A stretch of DNA of 64,000 nt, from the NCBI GenBank assembly GCA_002701395.1, contig NZVC01000058.1:120432-184431 (forward strand), read 5' to 3'. The notes below the pieces were generated by a model. The model was not told the DNA's origin, did not search any database, and was given only the letters and a program-made list of their open reading frames with translations. This document shows positions 20,338-27,344 of the stretch, in pieces (positions within the stretch are counted from its first letter, which is position 1; every line of letters starts with the position of its first letter). A program made the translations under genes and the position numbers. The stretch comes from Maritimibacter sp. (GTDB lineage: Bacteria; Pseudomonadota; Alphaproteobacteria; Rhodobacterales; Rhodobacteraceae).

Positions 20338-21359
20338 GCGCCGTCATCTTCGACAACGTCTCGATCGTCTTCGGAGACGATCCCAAGGACGCCCTGCCCC
20401 TGATGGACGCAGGCCAAAGCCGCGCCGAGATTCAGGACGCGACGGGTCAGGTGCTTGGCGTGCACGATTGTTCGCTAGAGGTCGCAGAGGGAGAGATCCT
20501 TGTCCTGATGGGGCTGTCGGGCTCGGGCAAGTCCACACTTCTGCGCGCGGTCAACGGGTTGAACCCGGTGGCGCGCGGCGAGGTCCGCGTCGCCTATGGC
20601 GACCGAGAGGTCAGCGTGACCCGCGCCAATGCCCGGCTGCTGCGCGAGTTGCGATTGAAACAGATCTCGATGGTGTTTCAGGCGTTCGGCCTGCTGCCGT
20701 GGCGCACGGTGCGCGAGAACGTCGGCCTTGGGCTGGAGCTGGGCGGGATGCCCCGTGCCGAACGGGACGGGCGGGTCGAACGTCAGTTGGACCTTGTCGG
20801 CCTGTCCGACTGGGCCGACCGCAAGGTGGGCGAACTGTCGGGCGGGATGCAGCAGCGCGTCGGCCTTGCCCGCGCTTTTGCGACAGAAGCGCCGGTGCTG
20901 TTGATGGACGAACCCTTCTCGGCGCTTGATCCGCTGATCCGCACCCGGTTGCAGGACGAACTGCTGGAACTTCAGGCCCGCCTGAAGCGCACCATCATCT
21001 TCGTCAGCCACGATCTGGACGAGGCGTTCAAGATCGGCAACCGGATCGCGATCATGGAGGGTGGGCGGATCGTGCAGTGCGGCACCCCGCAAGAGATCTT
21101 CACCAATCCCGCGAACGACTACGTGGCGGATTTCGTGGCGCACATGAACCCGCTGGGTGTGCTGTGCGCGCGCGACGTGATGGTGCCGACGCACGAGGAT
21201 ATCGAAGACCGCGTGCCGCCCGACACCGACATCCGCGAGGTCATGACCCGCGTCGCGGCCAGCGGTCATCCGGTTGGCGTCACAGGCCCCGATGGCCAGC
21301 TTGCGGGCCAGATCACCCGCGACTCGGTCCTTGCCAAACTGTTGGATCCGCGCGGATAA
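20334..21359 (+). CDS. choV: Choline ABC transporter ATP-binding protein
   Basis: 341 residues. Walker A GLSGSGKSTLL, signature LSGGMQQRVGLARA, Walker B VLLMDEPFSALD and switch histidine in FVSHDLDEA are intact. The long N-terminal segment before Walker A and the C-terminal extension (VMTRVAASGHPVGV, a short CBS-like remnant) are typical of ChoV/ProV. It energises choline uptake with ChoW and ChoX. Followed by a hairpin terminator at 21386-21415. Confidence 0.94.
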   Translation: MSAVIFDNVSIVFGDDPKDALPLMDAGQSRAEIQDATGQVLGVHDCSLEVAEGEILVLMGLSGSGKSTLLRAVNGLNPVARGEVRVAYGDREVSVTRANARLLRELRLKQISMVFQAFGLLPWRTVRENVGLGLELGGMPRAERDGRVERQLDLVGLSDWADRKVGELSGGMQQRVGLARAFATEAPVLLMDEPFSALDPLIRTRLQDELLELQARLKRTIIFVSHDLDEAFKIGNRIAIMEGGRIVQCGTPQEIFTNPANDYVADFVAHMNPLGVLCARDVMVPTHEDIEDRVPPDTDIREVMTRVAASGHPVGVTGPDGQLAGQITRDSVLAKLLDPRG

Positions 21360-21385
21360 ATCCGTCGCATTCGTGACAAACGAAA

Positions 21386-21415
21386 ACCGCCCCGCCGGTG
21401 TCCCGGCAGGGCGGT
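21386..21415. terminator. Bidirectional terminator between choV and the Hint gene
   Basis: ACCGCCCCGCCGG (21386-21398) pairs with CCGGCAGGGCGGT (21403-21415) with one mismatch. On the minus strand it is followed by TTTTCGTTT, a good intrinsic terminator for the Hint gene; on the plus strand it ends choV without a T-run. Confidence 0.8.
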
Positions 21416-21444
21416 GTGAAAAGCGATACGCCTTGGGTCTGACG

Positions 21445-22482
21445 TCAGGCGGCGGTGGCCTGAAGCAGACGGCTGGACGCCACGCGCGGCAGGTCCATCT
21501 CGGGAACGACGCGCGACATGCGGGTGTCGGCATTGTCGAAGGCGACGTCGGACCGCTGTTCCAGATAGGTTTCGGCCGCCACGCCCTCGGCCAGGATCAG
21601 CTCGTGGGCGTCGGTTTCGACGTGATAATACGCGAAGGGCTCGGTGCGTTTGTCGCGGCGGATTGTAGTGCCGTTCAGCAGCGCGCCGGCATTGACCAGC
21701 TTGCCGTCCAGCGCAACCGCATGTTCCGCCGACACCAGCAGGTCCCGTTCCGGCAGACCATTGCCCAGCGCCCCTTTCGAGATCCGGACCGGCGACACGC
21801 GGGCGGCGTCGCTGACTGCGGGATCGACCATCGTGCGGCCCAGCCAGCGGATGGCGACGGTGCGACCATCGGCGGTCAGAACCTCGTCACCTTCGGCCAG
21901 ATCCTGCACCGCGCGTTGGCCGGACGGAGTGGCGATCAGGGTGTCTTCGCAGAAGCATTCAAGGCTGTTCACGAACAGCGAGTTCATCATCTGGTTATTG
22001 TCCTGACCGGATGTGAGGCTCGACGTAAAGCGAATAGCTGTGAACGAACCCACTGCGGTCAGCAACTCGTTGTAGGTGTAGTTGGTATAGGCAACTGTGC
22101 CGGTGTTGTTGATCGAGTTCGTGAAGGCAATCTCAAACGATCCGCCAGCATAATTGCCGGTCAACTGCAGCGCGACCGGGTTCAGAGCGGTCCCGGTGAA
22201 TACGTTGTTGTTAGGATCAGCAGTACTTTCGAGTGTAAGCCGAATGATATCGGGGATGGTGGACGGCGCAGCGTCGTCGGTGATGCTGTCGTAGACATAG
22301 AATGGGCCCGGTCCGCCTCCGGTTGGGCCACCCATGTCGACGAAAATCGTGCCCTGATTGGCGGCGTTCGTGAAAGACACGGTGAATTTCACGCCATCCG
22401 CAACATAGGTGAAGTCAGATCCGGAAGTGAAAACCGTGGAGAACGTTCCCGCAGCGGTCGTCTGAAAATCATAAAGTGGCAA
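21445..22482 (-). CDS. Hint (hedgehog/intein-type) domain protein
   Basis: 345 residues from TTG 22482, chosen because AGGAGG lies 6 bases upstream. The N-terminal 170 residues are rich in Thr, Ser, Asn and Gly with alternating beta pattern and no signal peptide, like secreted repeat-type proteins. A Hint_2-type domain starts at Cys176 (CFCEDTLIATPSGQRAVQDL, EGDEVLTADG, IRWLGR) and contains LLVSAEHAVAL. Such domains can self-cleave by thioester chemistry in inteins and hedgehog; whether this one does is unknown. Roseobacters often encode several, often type I-secreted. No secretion gene is adjacent. Confidence 0.8.
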   Translation of the reverse strand: MPLYDFQTTAAGTFSTVFTSGSDFTYVADGVKFTVSFTNAANQGTIFVDMGGPTGGGPGPFYVYDSITDDAAPSTIPDIIRLTLESTADPNNNVFTGTALNPVALQLTGNYAGGSFEIAFTNSINNTGTVAYTNYTYNELLTAVGSFTAIRFTSSLTSGQDNNQMMNSLFVNSLECFCEDTLIATPSGQRAVQDLAEGDEVLTADGRTVAIRWLGRTMVDPAVSDAARVSPVRISKGALGNGLPERDLLVSAEHAVALDGKLVNAGALLNGTTIRRDKRTEPFAYYHVETDAHELILAEGVAAETYLEQRSDVAFDNADTRMSRVVPEMDLPRVASSRLLQATAA

Positions 22483-22727
22483 TTGGGGCCTCCTGTGCCT
22501 ATGACTTTTCCCCCGGCACGCAGCGTCGAGGGCATTTTTTTGCGCCTCTTCGAGAAATCCCGTTAATCCTGCTTAACGTCAAGAAAAACAAACGCCCGGA
22601 AAGAAGTTAATTCGTTAATGCGGCGCAAGGCGTGCTGCTATGCCCTGAAACCAGACCTATTTAAGCCGGCCCGACCAGCTATCGGGCAGCGGAACACCAC
22701 TGTGGCCGAACCGGCGGATTTCGACGG
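22483..22727. promoter_or_regulatory. 245-bp promoter region of the Hint gene with paired TTAA boxes
   Basis: TTAA at 22563 and 22573 (six bases apart), and again at 22607 and 22615 (four apart). CtrA of alphaproteobacteria binds TTAA-N7-TTAA, so spacing is imperfect. The Hint gene ribosome site AGGAGG is at the proximal end. No gene or stable hairpin was seen in the region. Confidence 0.3.
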
Positions 22728-23924
22728 TCAGCGCATCTTGCGATAGCTGGTGGTCCGTCCGCGCCGCACGTCCGTCAGTTCCAGCCGACCCGGTTCCGCG
22801 CGGTCGATGCTGTAGCAGGTGCGACGGTTGTTCTCGGCGTTGATCTGAACAAGGAACGGCCCTTCCCCTGTCGCGCCGTCGCATTGCCGTGCGATCCGCA
22901 TGAAGCGGCTGCCCGAATAGTCGCCGTTTTGCCGGAAATGGATCTCGGACCCGCTGACCGTCATCTCCCACCGCTGATCCGAGGTATCGACCCAGTCGCC
23001 CTGCAGCGTGGCGCGCAAACGCGAATCCACGTCGTCGCCCGGTCGCGGTTCGACGGCGCGCACGACGATGGCGGCGGTGTTGCCGTGCGTTTCGACCATG
23101 TCGGCCTTCAGGTACACCGGCATGTTCACCGCCAGTTCCTCTAGCGCGTACATCAACGCTTCGGGCGTCGGGCCGCGATAGAACACGCGCATTTTCCAGT
23201 CGCCCGCGTGGAACGAGCACATCTCGCGCCCGCCGTCCAATTCGCAGCCTTGGAACAGCGCCGTGGTCTCGAACGCCCTGCCGTGGTTACCTGCGGGAAT
23301 GTCGGTCATAAGATCCTCGGCCGAGACGGTCATCGGGATCTCTTCGGGGACGATGGTCGTGTCCTGCACCGTCTCTGTCACAGGCGCTCCGCCGCCGGGA
23401 CCGCCGGGCCCCGAAGAGCTGTCGTTGACGCCTTCGTTCACCTCGGCCGTGGGCGGTGCGCTTTCGTCCTCGATCTTCGGCGCGATCTTGTCGGTCCCGG
23501 TCGGGTTGCCGCCCGAGTTGACCAGCGTCAGCGTAAAGTCGCGCGCCCGTTCGCCGGTGTCGATCTCGCGCATCGACAACGTCTCATAGCCGCGTTCCTC
23601 GCAGCCCGTGTCGCCCTCGATGGTGAAGATCTCGTCCGAGGCACAGAAGCGGTAATCCTGCCCCTCGAAATCCTCATTCGAGGATTCCGCGTAATAATAG
23701 TAATAGCGCCGGGTCAGCCCGCCCGCCAATACGACCGCGCAATCGCCGGCTTCTATGTTCCACCAGCCCTCGGACACCCAGTCGCGGTCGCCCTTGTAAC
23801 CGATCGCGACCGTCTGCAGCGTGTTCGTATCGTTGCAGATCTCCAGCGCAGCGTGCGCGCCGGTCGCAAGGGCGGCCCAAAGGCCGCCCGCGATCACATG
23901 TGGCAGGATACACGTGGGACGCAT
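22728..23924 (-). CDS. DUF1036 protein with long C-terminal extension
   Basis: 398 residues. Signal peptide ends GAHA before ALEIC. One DUF1036 domain (about residues 26-135) with cysteines at 30, 62, 94 and 108, the WWNI motif in SEGWWNIEAG and a tyrosine run RRYYYYYAE. A Pro/Gly-rich linker (residues 165-190) leads to an unrecognised C-terminal half with more cysteines (CELDGGREMC, RQCDG, RTCYSI). Probably periplasmic or surface. Starts 4 bases after the stop of the three-domain paralog, so the two are surely co-expressed. Confidence 0.8.
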   Translation of the reverse strand: MRPTCILPHVIAGGLWAALATGAHAALEICNDTNTLQTVAIGYKGDRDWVSEGWWNIEAGDCAVVLAGGLTRRYYYYYAESSNEDFEGQDYRFCASDEIFTIEGDTGCEERGYETLSMREIDTGERARDFTLTLVNSGGNPTGTDKIAPKIEDESAPPTAEVNEGVNDSSSGPGGPGGGAPVTETVQDTTIVPEEIPMTVSAEDLMTDIPAGNHGRAFETTALFQGCELDGGREMCSFHAGDWKMRVFYRGPTPEALMYALEELAVNMPVYLKADMVETHGNTAAIVVRAVEPRPGDDVDSRLRATLQGDWVDTSDQRWEMTVSGSEIHFRQNGDYSGSRFMRIARQCDGATGEGPFLVQINAENNRRTCYSIDRAEPGRLELTDVRRGRTTSYRKMR

Positions 23925-23928
23925 TGCG

Positions 23929-25491
23929 TCAGCCCCCGCGCGTTCCGCCGCGCCGCGTCGGTGTCGGCTCGGCGTCGTCTTCCGGAACGCTCGAGTCCGA
24001 ATCCGGGGTGTCCGCTTCCGGCGTGTCGGGCATGTCCGTCTCGGGCGTTTCGGGCGTATCCGTCTCGGGCGTATCGGGCGAGTCGAAGTCGAAGTCCGGC
24101 GCCGTGTCGGTGTCGGTTTCCGGCTCGGCGGCCTCGTCGTCCTCGCCGGGGACGCCAAAGTCGAAGCTGGGCTGTTCCGGCGTGTCGGTCTCGGCCGTGT
24201 CCTCGTCCGGGGCCACGTCAGTGTCGGCATCGGTATCGGTCGGATCGCCGGGAACCTTCGGTTCGTCCGGGAAACCGACGCGGTCGTCACCCACTGGCCC
24301 GCCGTCGACCTCGTTGGGCGAGACCAGCGTCAGGGTGAAGGTTCCGGTGGTGCCGCCGGTGTCGACCTCGGCGAAGTCCTCGCGGTCATAGCCACGCGCC
24401 TCGCACTCGGTGTCGCCGACGATCACGAAAGCCTCTGGCGTGGTGCAGAAGAAATAGCTTTCGCCGTAGAAGTCGCCGCCGTCGATCTCGGCGCGATAGT
24501 AGATGTACCGCCGGTTCACGCCGTCCAGCGCGGGAACCATGCAGTCGCCCGGGTCGATGTTCCACCACCCTTCCGAGGTCCAGTCTTCCGCGCCCTCGTA
24601 GCCGATGGTGACCGACTGGACGTCCGCGGTGTCGTTGCAGATCTCTAGCCCGGCATCCCCGACGGGTCCCGCGTCCGGGGTGGTCTGCGGCGGCGCCTCG
24701 CCGTTCGCGGTGATGTATTCGACATGGCCGACCGCGGTCGGGCCGGTGTCGATCTCGGTGAAGCTTTCAGAGTCGTAGCCCCGCGCTTCGCAGTTCGTGT
24801 CGCCTTCGATCTCGTAGACCTCGGGCGTGGTGCAGAACATGTAGCCCTCGCCGTCGAACGGACCGCCGTTCACCTCGGCGCGGTAGTAATAGTACCGCTG
24901 CTGAAGTTCCCCCGCGAGCACCAGCGCACAGTCGTCCGGTTCGACGTTCCACCAGCCTTCGGACAGGAAACCGCTATCGGTCTCATAGCCGATCGAGACC
25001 GACTGAACCTCGGACGTCGAGTTACAGATGCTCAGCCCCAGTTCCGGTGTGTCGGTCGCCGGGCCGTCCTCCGAGCGGGGCGCGGTGCCGTCGCCGGTCA
25101 GGGTGAAGGTGAAATCGGTCGCGGTCTCGCCCGTGTCGATCTCGCGGAAGCCCTCGGTGTCGTAACCGCGCTGTTCGCAGTTGGTGTCCCCGATGATCTC
25201 GAATTCCTCGGGCGTGGTGCAGAAATTGAAGGTCCCGCCCGCAAAGTCGCCCGCGTTCACTTCGGCGCGGTAATAATAGTAGCGCTTGGTGAGGTTGCCG
25301 CCGACCACGGTCGAGCATTCGCCCGGATCGATGTTCCACCAGCCCTCGGACATCCAGTCACGGTCGCCGCTGTACCCAATCGCGACGCTCTGGACATGCT
25401 CGGTCTCATTACAGAACCGCAGCGCGGCATGCGCTTGGTCTCCGACGACAATCAATGTTCCTGCGACAATGAACTGCTTCAAATAGGTCAA
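23929..25491 (-). CDS. Triple DUF1036-domain secreted protein with acidic Thr-Pro tail
   Basis: 520 residues from TTG 25491, chosen for the GGAGGG site five bases upstream and the signal peptide that follows (ending GDQAHA before ALRFC); ATG 25512 is the alternative. Three DUF1036 domains at about 23-132, 151-260 and 282-390. Cysteines at 27/59/91/105, 156/188/220/234 and 285/317/349/363 give the same spacing of 32, 32 and 14 in every copy. Each copy has a GYxxD/S stretch, SEGWWN and a YYYRAEV-type tyrosine run. The tail (391-520) is acidic and Pro/Thr-rich, a likely stalk or disordered region. Divergent from the first Flp pilin gene. Confidence 0.85.
   Translation of the reverse strand: MTYLKQFIVAGTLIVVGDQAHAALRFCNETEHVQSVAIGYSGDRDWMSEGWWNIDPGECSTVVGGNLTKRYYYYRAEVNAGDFAGGTFNFCTTPEEFEIIGDTNCEQRGYDTEGFREIDTGETATDFTFTLTGDGTAPRSEDGPATDTPELGLSICNSTSEVQSVSIGYETDSGFLSEGWWNVEPDDCALVLAGELQQRYYYYRAEVNGGPFDGEGYMFCTTPEVYEIEGDTNCEARGYDSESFTEIDTGPTAVGHVEYITANGEAPPQTTPDAGPVGDAGLEICNDTADVQSVTIGYEGAEDWTSEGWWNIDPGDCMVPALDGVNRRYIYYRAEIDGGDFYGESYFFCTTPEAFVIVGDTECEARGYDREDFAEVDTGGTTGTFTLTLVSPNEVDGGPVGDDRVGFPDEPKVPGDPTDTDADTDVAPDEDTAETDTPEQPSFDFGVPGEDDEAAEPETDTDTAPDFDFDSPDTPETDTPETPETDMPDTPEADTPDSDSSVPEDDAEPTPTRRGGTRGG
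24001..24081 (-). repeat. Imperfect Thr-Pro-Glu/Asp coding repeat
   Basis: This part of the triple DUF1036 gene encodes repeats of the form DTPETDTPETPETDMPDTPE with GTCTCGGGCGT-like nucleotide units on the plus strand. It is a low-complexity, probably disordered tail that could vary in length by slippage. Confidence 0.7.
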
Positions 25492-25656
25492 GCCACCCTC
25501 CGATGCTGGCATTTTGGAAACCACATTAATCGGGCCTTTCGGTCCAGGTAAAGAACGCAGAACACGACTTTTTTCCGATCGTGCAGATAACCGGGATCGC
25601 CCCGCAGTTACCCCGAAATCATCCGCCATGCGCCGCAATCCCGCCCTGTTGCATCG

Positions 25657-25664
25657 TTAACCAT
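25657..25664 (+). promoter_or_regulatory. CtrA-like half site upstream of flp pilin 1
   Basis: TTAACCAT, the strong CtrA half-site form known from Caulobacter, lies 85 bp before the pilin ATG within the divergent region with the DUF1036 gene. Only one half is clear. Confidence 0.3.
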
Positions 25665-25748
25665 AGCCATGTCGCGACTGAAGGCCCCCCGAGAGGTCGC
25701 GATAAACCCGGACTGAGACTTCCGAATTCTTTTGTGAGAGAGAGAACC

Positions 25749-25943
25749 ATGAAACTGATCAACCTGATCAACCGCTTTCGCGCCGACGAAGACGGCGCCG
25801 TGACCGTCGACTGGGTCGTTCTGACCGCTGCCATCGTCGGCCTCGGCATCGCCGTCCTGACCACCGTTGGTGGCGCGACCGACGACTACGGCCAGACCAT
25901 CGGCTCGCACCTGTCCTCGCAGGGCATCAAGACGACTTACTAA
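25749..25943 (+). CDS. Flp-type type IVb pilin, copy 1
   Basis: 64 residues. A charged leader MKLINLINRFRADEDG is cut before Ala17 by prepilin peptidase, followed by the hydrophobic helix [15 protein letters not shown]. At +5 of the mature pilin there is Asp21, not the usual Glu. The ribosome site is GAGAGAGA. Its own terminator follows. Nearly identical to the copy at 26219. No tad secretion genes are in the window, but a prepilin peptidase is at 34012-34746. Confidence 0.9.
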   Translation: MKLINLINRFRADEDGAVTVDWVVLTAAIVGLGIAVLTTVGGATDDYGQTIGSHLSSQGIKTTY

Positions 25944-25965
25944 TCTAAGCGTTTTCAATAACGAC

Positions 25966-25998
25966 AGGGCCGCGCTCCAACTGGACGCGGCCCTTTTT
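25966..25998 (+). terminator. Intrinsic terminator of flp pilin 1
   Basis: GGGCCGCG (25967-25974) pairs with CGCGGCCC (25986-25993), with a further TCC/GGA pairing inside, followed by TTTTT at 25994-25998. Confidence 0.92.
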
Positions 25999-26218
25999 CA
26001 TGCAAGTGACGCAGGGGCAATCCACCCCTTTGGACGGTGATAGGCGCAGGACCGGAAACAGACGGCCAGAATGCTATGAATTCGTACCGCTCTGAACGAA
26101 TTCCTGCCCGATTCCGGCATCAAAACCAGCCCCAGCGAGTGGGAAGAAAGTCCCGCGAGCAAAGGGCAATACAAACACCTGCTGCTGCTTGCGGGCAGGA
26201 TTGATGGAGAGAGAGACC

Positions 26219-26413
26219 ATGAAACTGTTCAACCTGATCAACCGCTTCCGTTCCGACGAAGATGGCGCCGTGACCGTCGACTGGGTCGTGCTGACCGCTG
26301 CCATCGTCGGCCTCGGCATCGCCGTTCTGACCACCGTTGGTGGCGCCACCGACGACTACGGCCAGACCATCGGCTCGCACCTGTCGTCGCAGGGCATCAA
26401 GACCACCTACTAA
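26219..26413 (+). CDS. Flp-type type IVb pilin, copy 2
   Basis: 64 residues, differing from copy 1 only at Ile4 to Phe and Ala12 to Ser, both in the leader. The mature protein is identical, including Asp at +5. The leader region with GAGAGAGA before ATG is also kept. It has a separate promoter region (about 220 bp with little similarity to copy 1) and its own terminator, so both copies appear functional and separately controlled. Confidence 0.9.
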   Translation: MKLFNLINRFRSDEDGAVTVDWVVLTAAIVGLGIAVLTTVGGATDDYGQTIGSHLSSQGIKTTY

Positions 26414-26467
26414 GGTCTTGCACGACGAGGGCGGCGCCGCGATGCGCCGTCGTCGCCGAACCAAATC

Positions 26468-26497
26468 AGCCCCGGGCCCCCGGCCCCGGGGCTTTTT
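26468..26497 (+). terminator. Intrinsic terminator of flp pilin 2
   Basis: AGCCCCGGG (26468-26476) pairs with CCCGGGGCT (26485-26493), followed by a T-run to 26497. Confidence 0.92.
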
Positions 26498-26568
26498 CGT
26501 GCCCGCCTGCCCCCGTTGCCAAGCGCGGCAGATTGCACGGACGGACAGGTCGCGATAAGCGAACGGCC

Positions 26569-27330
26569 ATGCCCCGTTACGCCCTGAAGATCGAGTATCA
26601 TGGCGGCGCCTTTTCCGGCTGGCAGCGGCAGAAGGAGCATCCTTCCGTCCAGCAGGCCGTGGAAGAGGCGATCCGCCGCCTTGAACCGGATGCGCCCGGC
26701 ATCGGTGCCGCAGGCCGGACCGATACCGGCGTCCATGCGACCGGACAGGTCGCGCATTGCGACATGGCGCGGGACTGGGATCCGTTCCGCCTGTCCGAGG
26801 CGATCAACTATCATCTGAAGCCCGCGCTTGTCGCCGTGGTCGCCGCCGCGCGGGTGTCGGACGACTGGCACGCGCGGTTCTCGGCTGTCGAACGCCGGTA
26901 CCTGTACCGCATGATCTGCCGCCGCGCGCCTTTGACCCACGACCGGGGGCTGGCGTGGAAGGTCCCGAACGCGATGGACGCAGCGGCGATGCAGGCGGGG
27001 GCGAACTATCTTGTCGGACTGCACGACTTCACCACCTTCCGCGCCTCGGAATGTCAGGCGAAAAGCCCGGTGAAGACGGTGGACGAGGTGACTGTGACCG
27101 CGGACGGCGACGAGGTCCGTATCCGCGTCCGTGCGCGATCCTTCCTGCACAACCAGGTGCGCAGCTTCGTCGGCACGCTGGAACGGGTCGGCGCCGGGTC
27201 CTGGGCGCCGGAGGACGTAAAAGCCGCGCTAAAGGCCGTTGATCGCGCGGCCTGCGGCCCCGTTGCACCGCCGGACGGGCTGTACCTGACCGGCGTCGGC
27301 TATCCTGAAGATCCGTTCGGCGCGGACTGA
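26569..27330 (+). CDS. truA: tRNA pseudouridine(38-40) synthase
   Basis: 253 residues from ATG 26569. Converts uridines 38-40 of tRNA anticodon arms to pseudouridine. Catalytic Asp52 lies in [14 protein letters not shown], and other family stretches are FSGWQRQ, YRYLYR-like RRYLYRMI and [12 protein letters not shown]. Length is typical of alphaproteobacterial TruA. Housekeeping gene between accessory loci; the stop is 15 bases from the convergent permease-fusion gene. Confidence 0.96.
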   Translation: MPRYALKIEYHGGAFSGWQRQKEHPSVQQAVEEAIRRLEPDAPGIGAAGRTDTGVHATGQVAHCDMARDWDPFRLSEAINYHLKPALVAVVAAARVSDDWHARFSAVERRYLYRMICRRAPLTHDRGLAWKVPNAMDAAAMQAGANYLVGLHDFTTFRASECQAKSPVKTVDEVTVTADGDEVRIRVRARSFLHNQVRSFVGTLERVGAGSWAPEDVKAALKAVDRAACGPVAPPDGLYLTGVGYPEDPFGAD

Positions 27331-27344
27331 CCCACGCCACCGTC

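Noticed and set aside
24001..24081. Possible minisatellite or CRISPR-like array
   Set aside because: Irregular, in-frame coding for a Thr-Pro-Glu tail; no equal spacers or conserved direct repeats.
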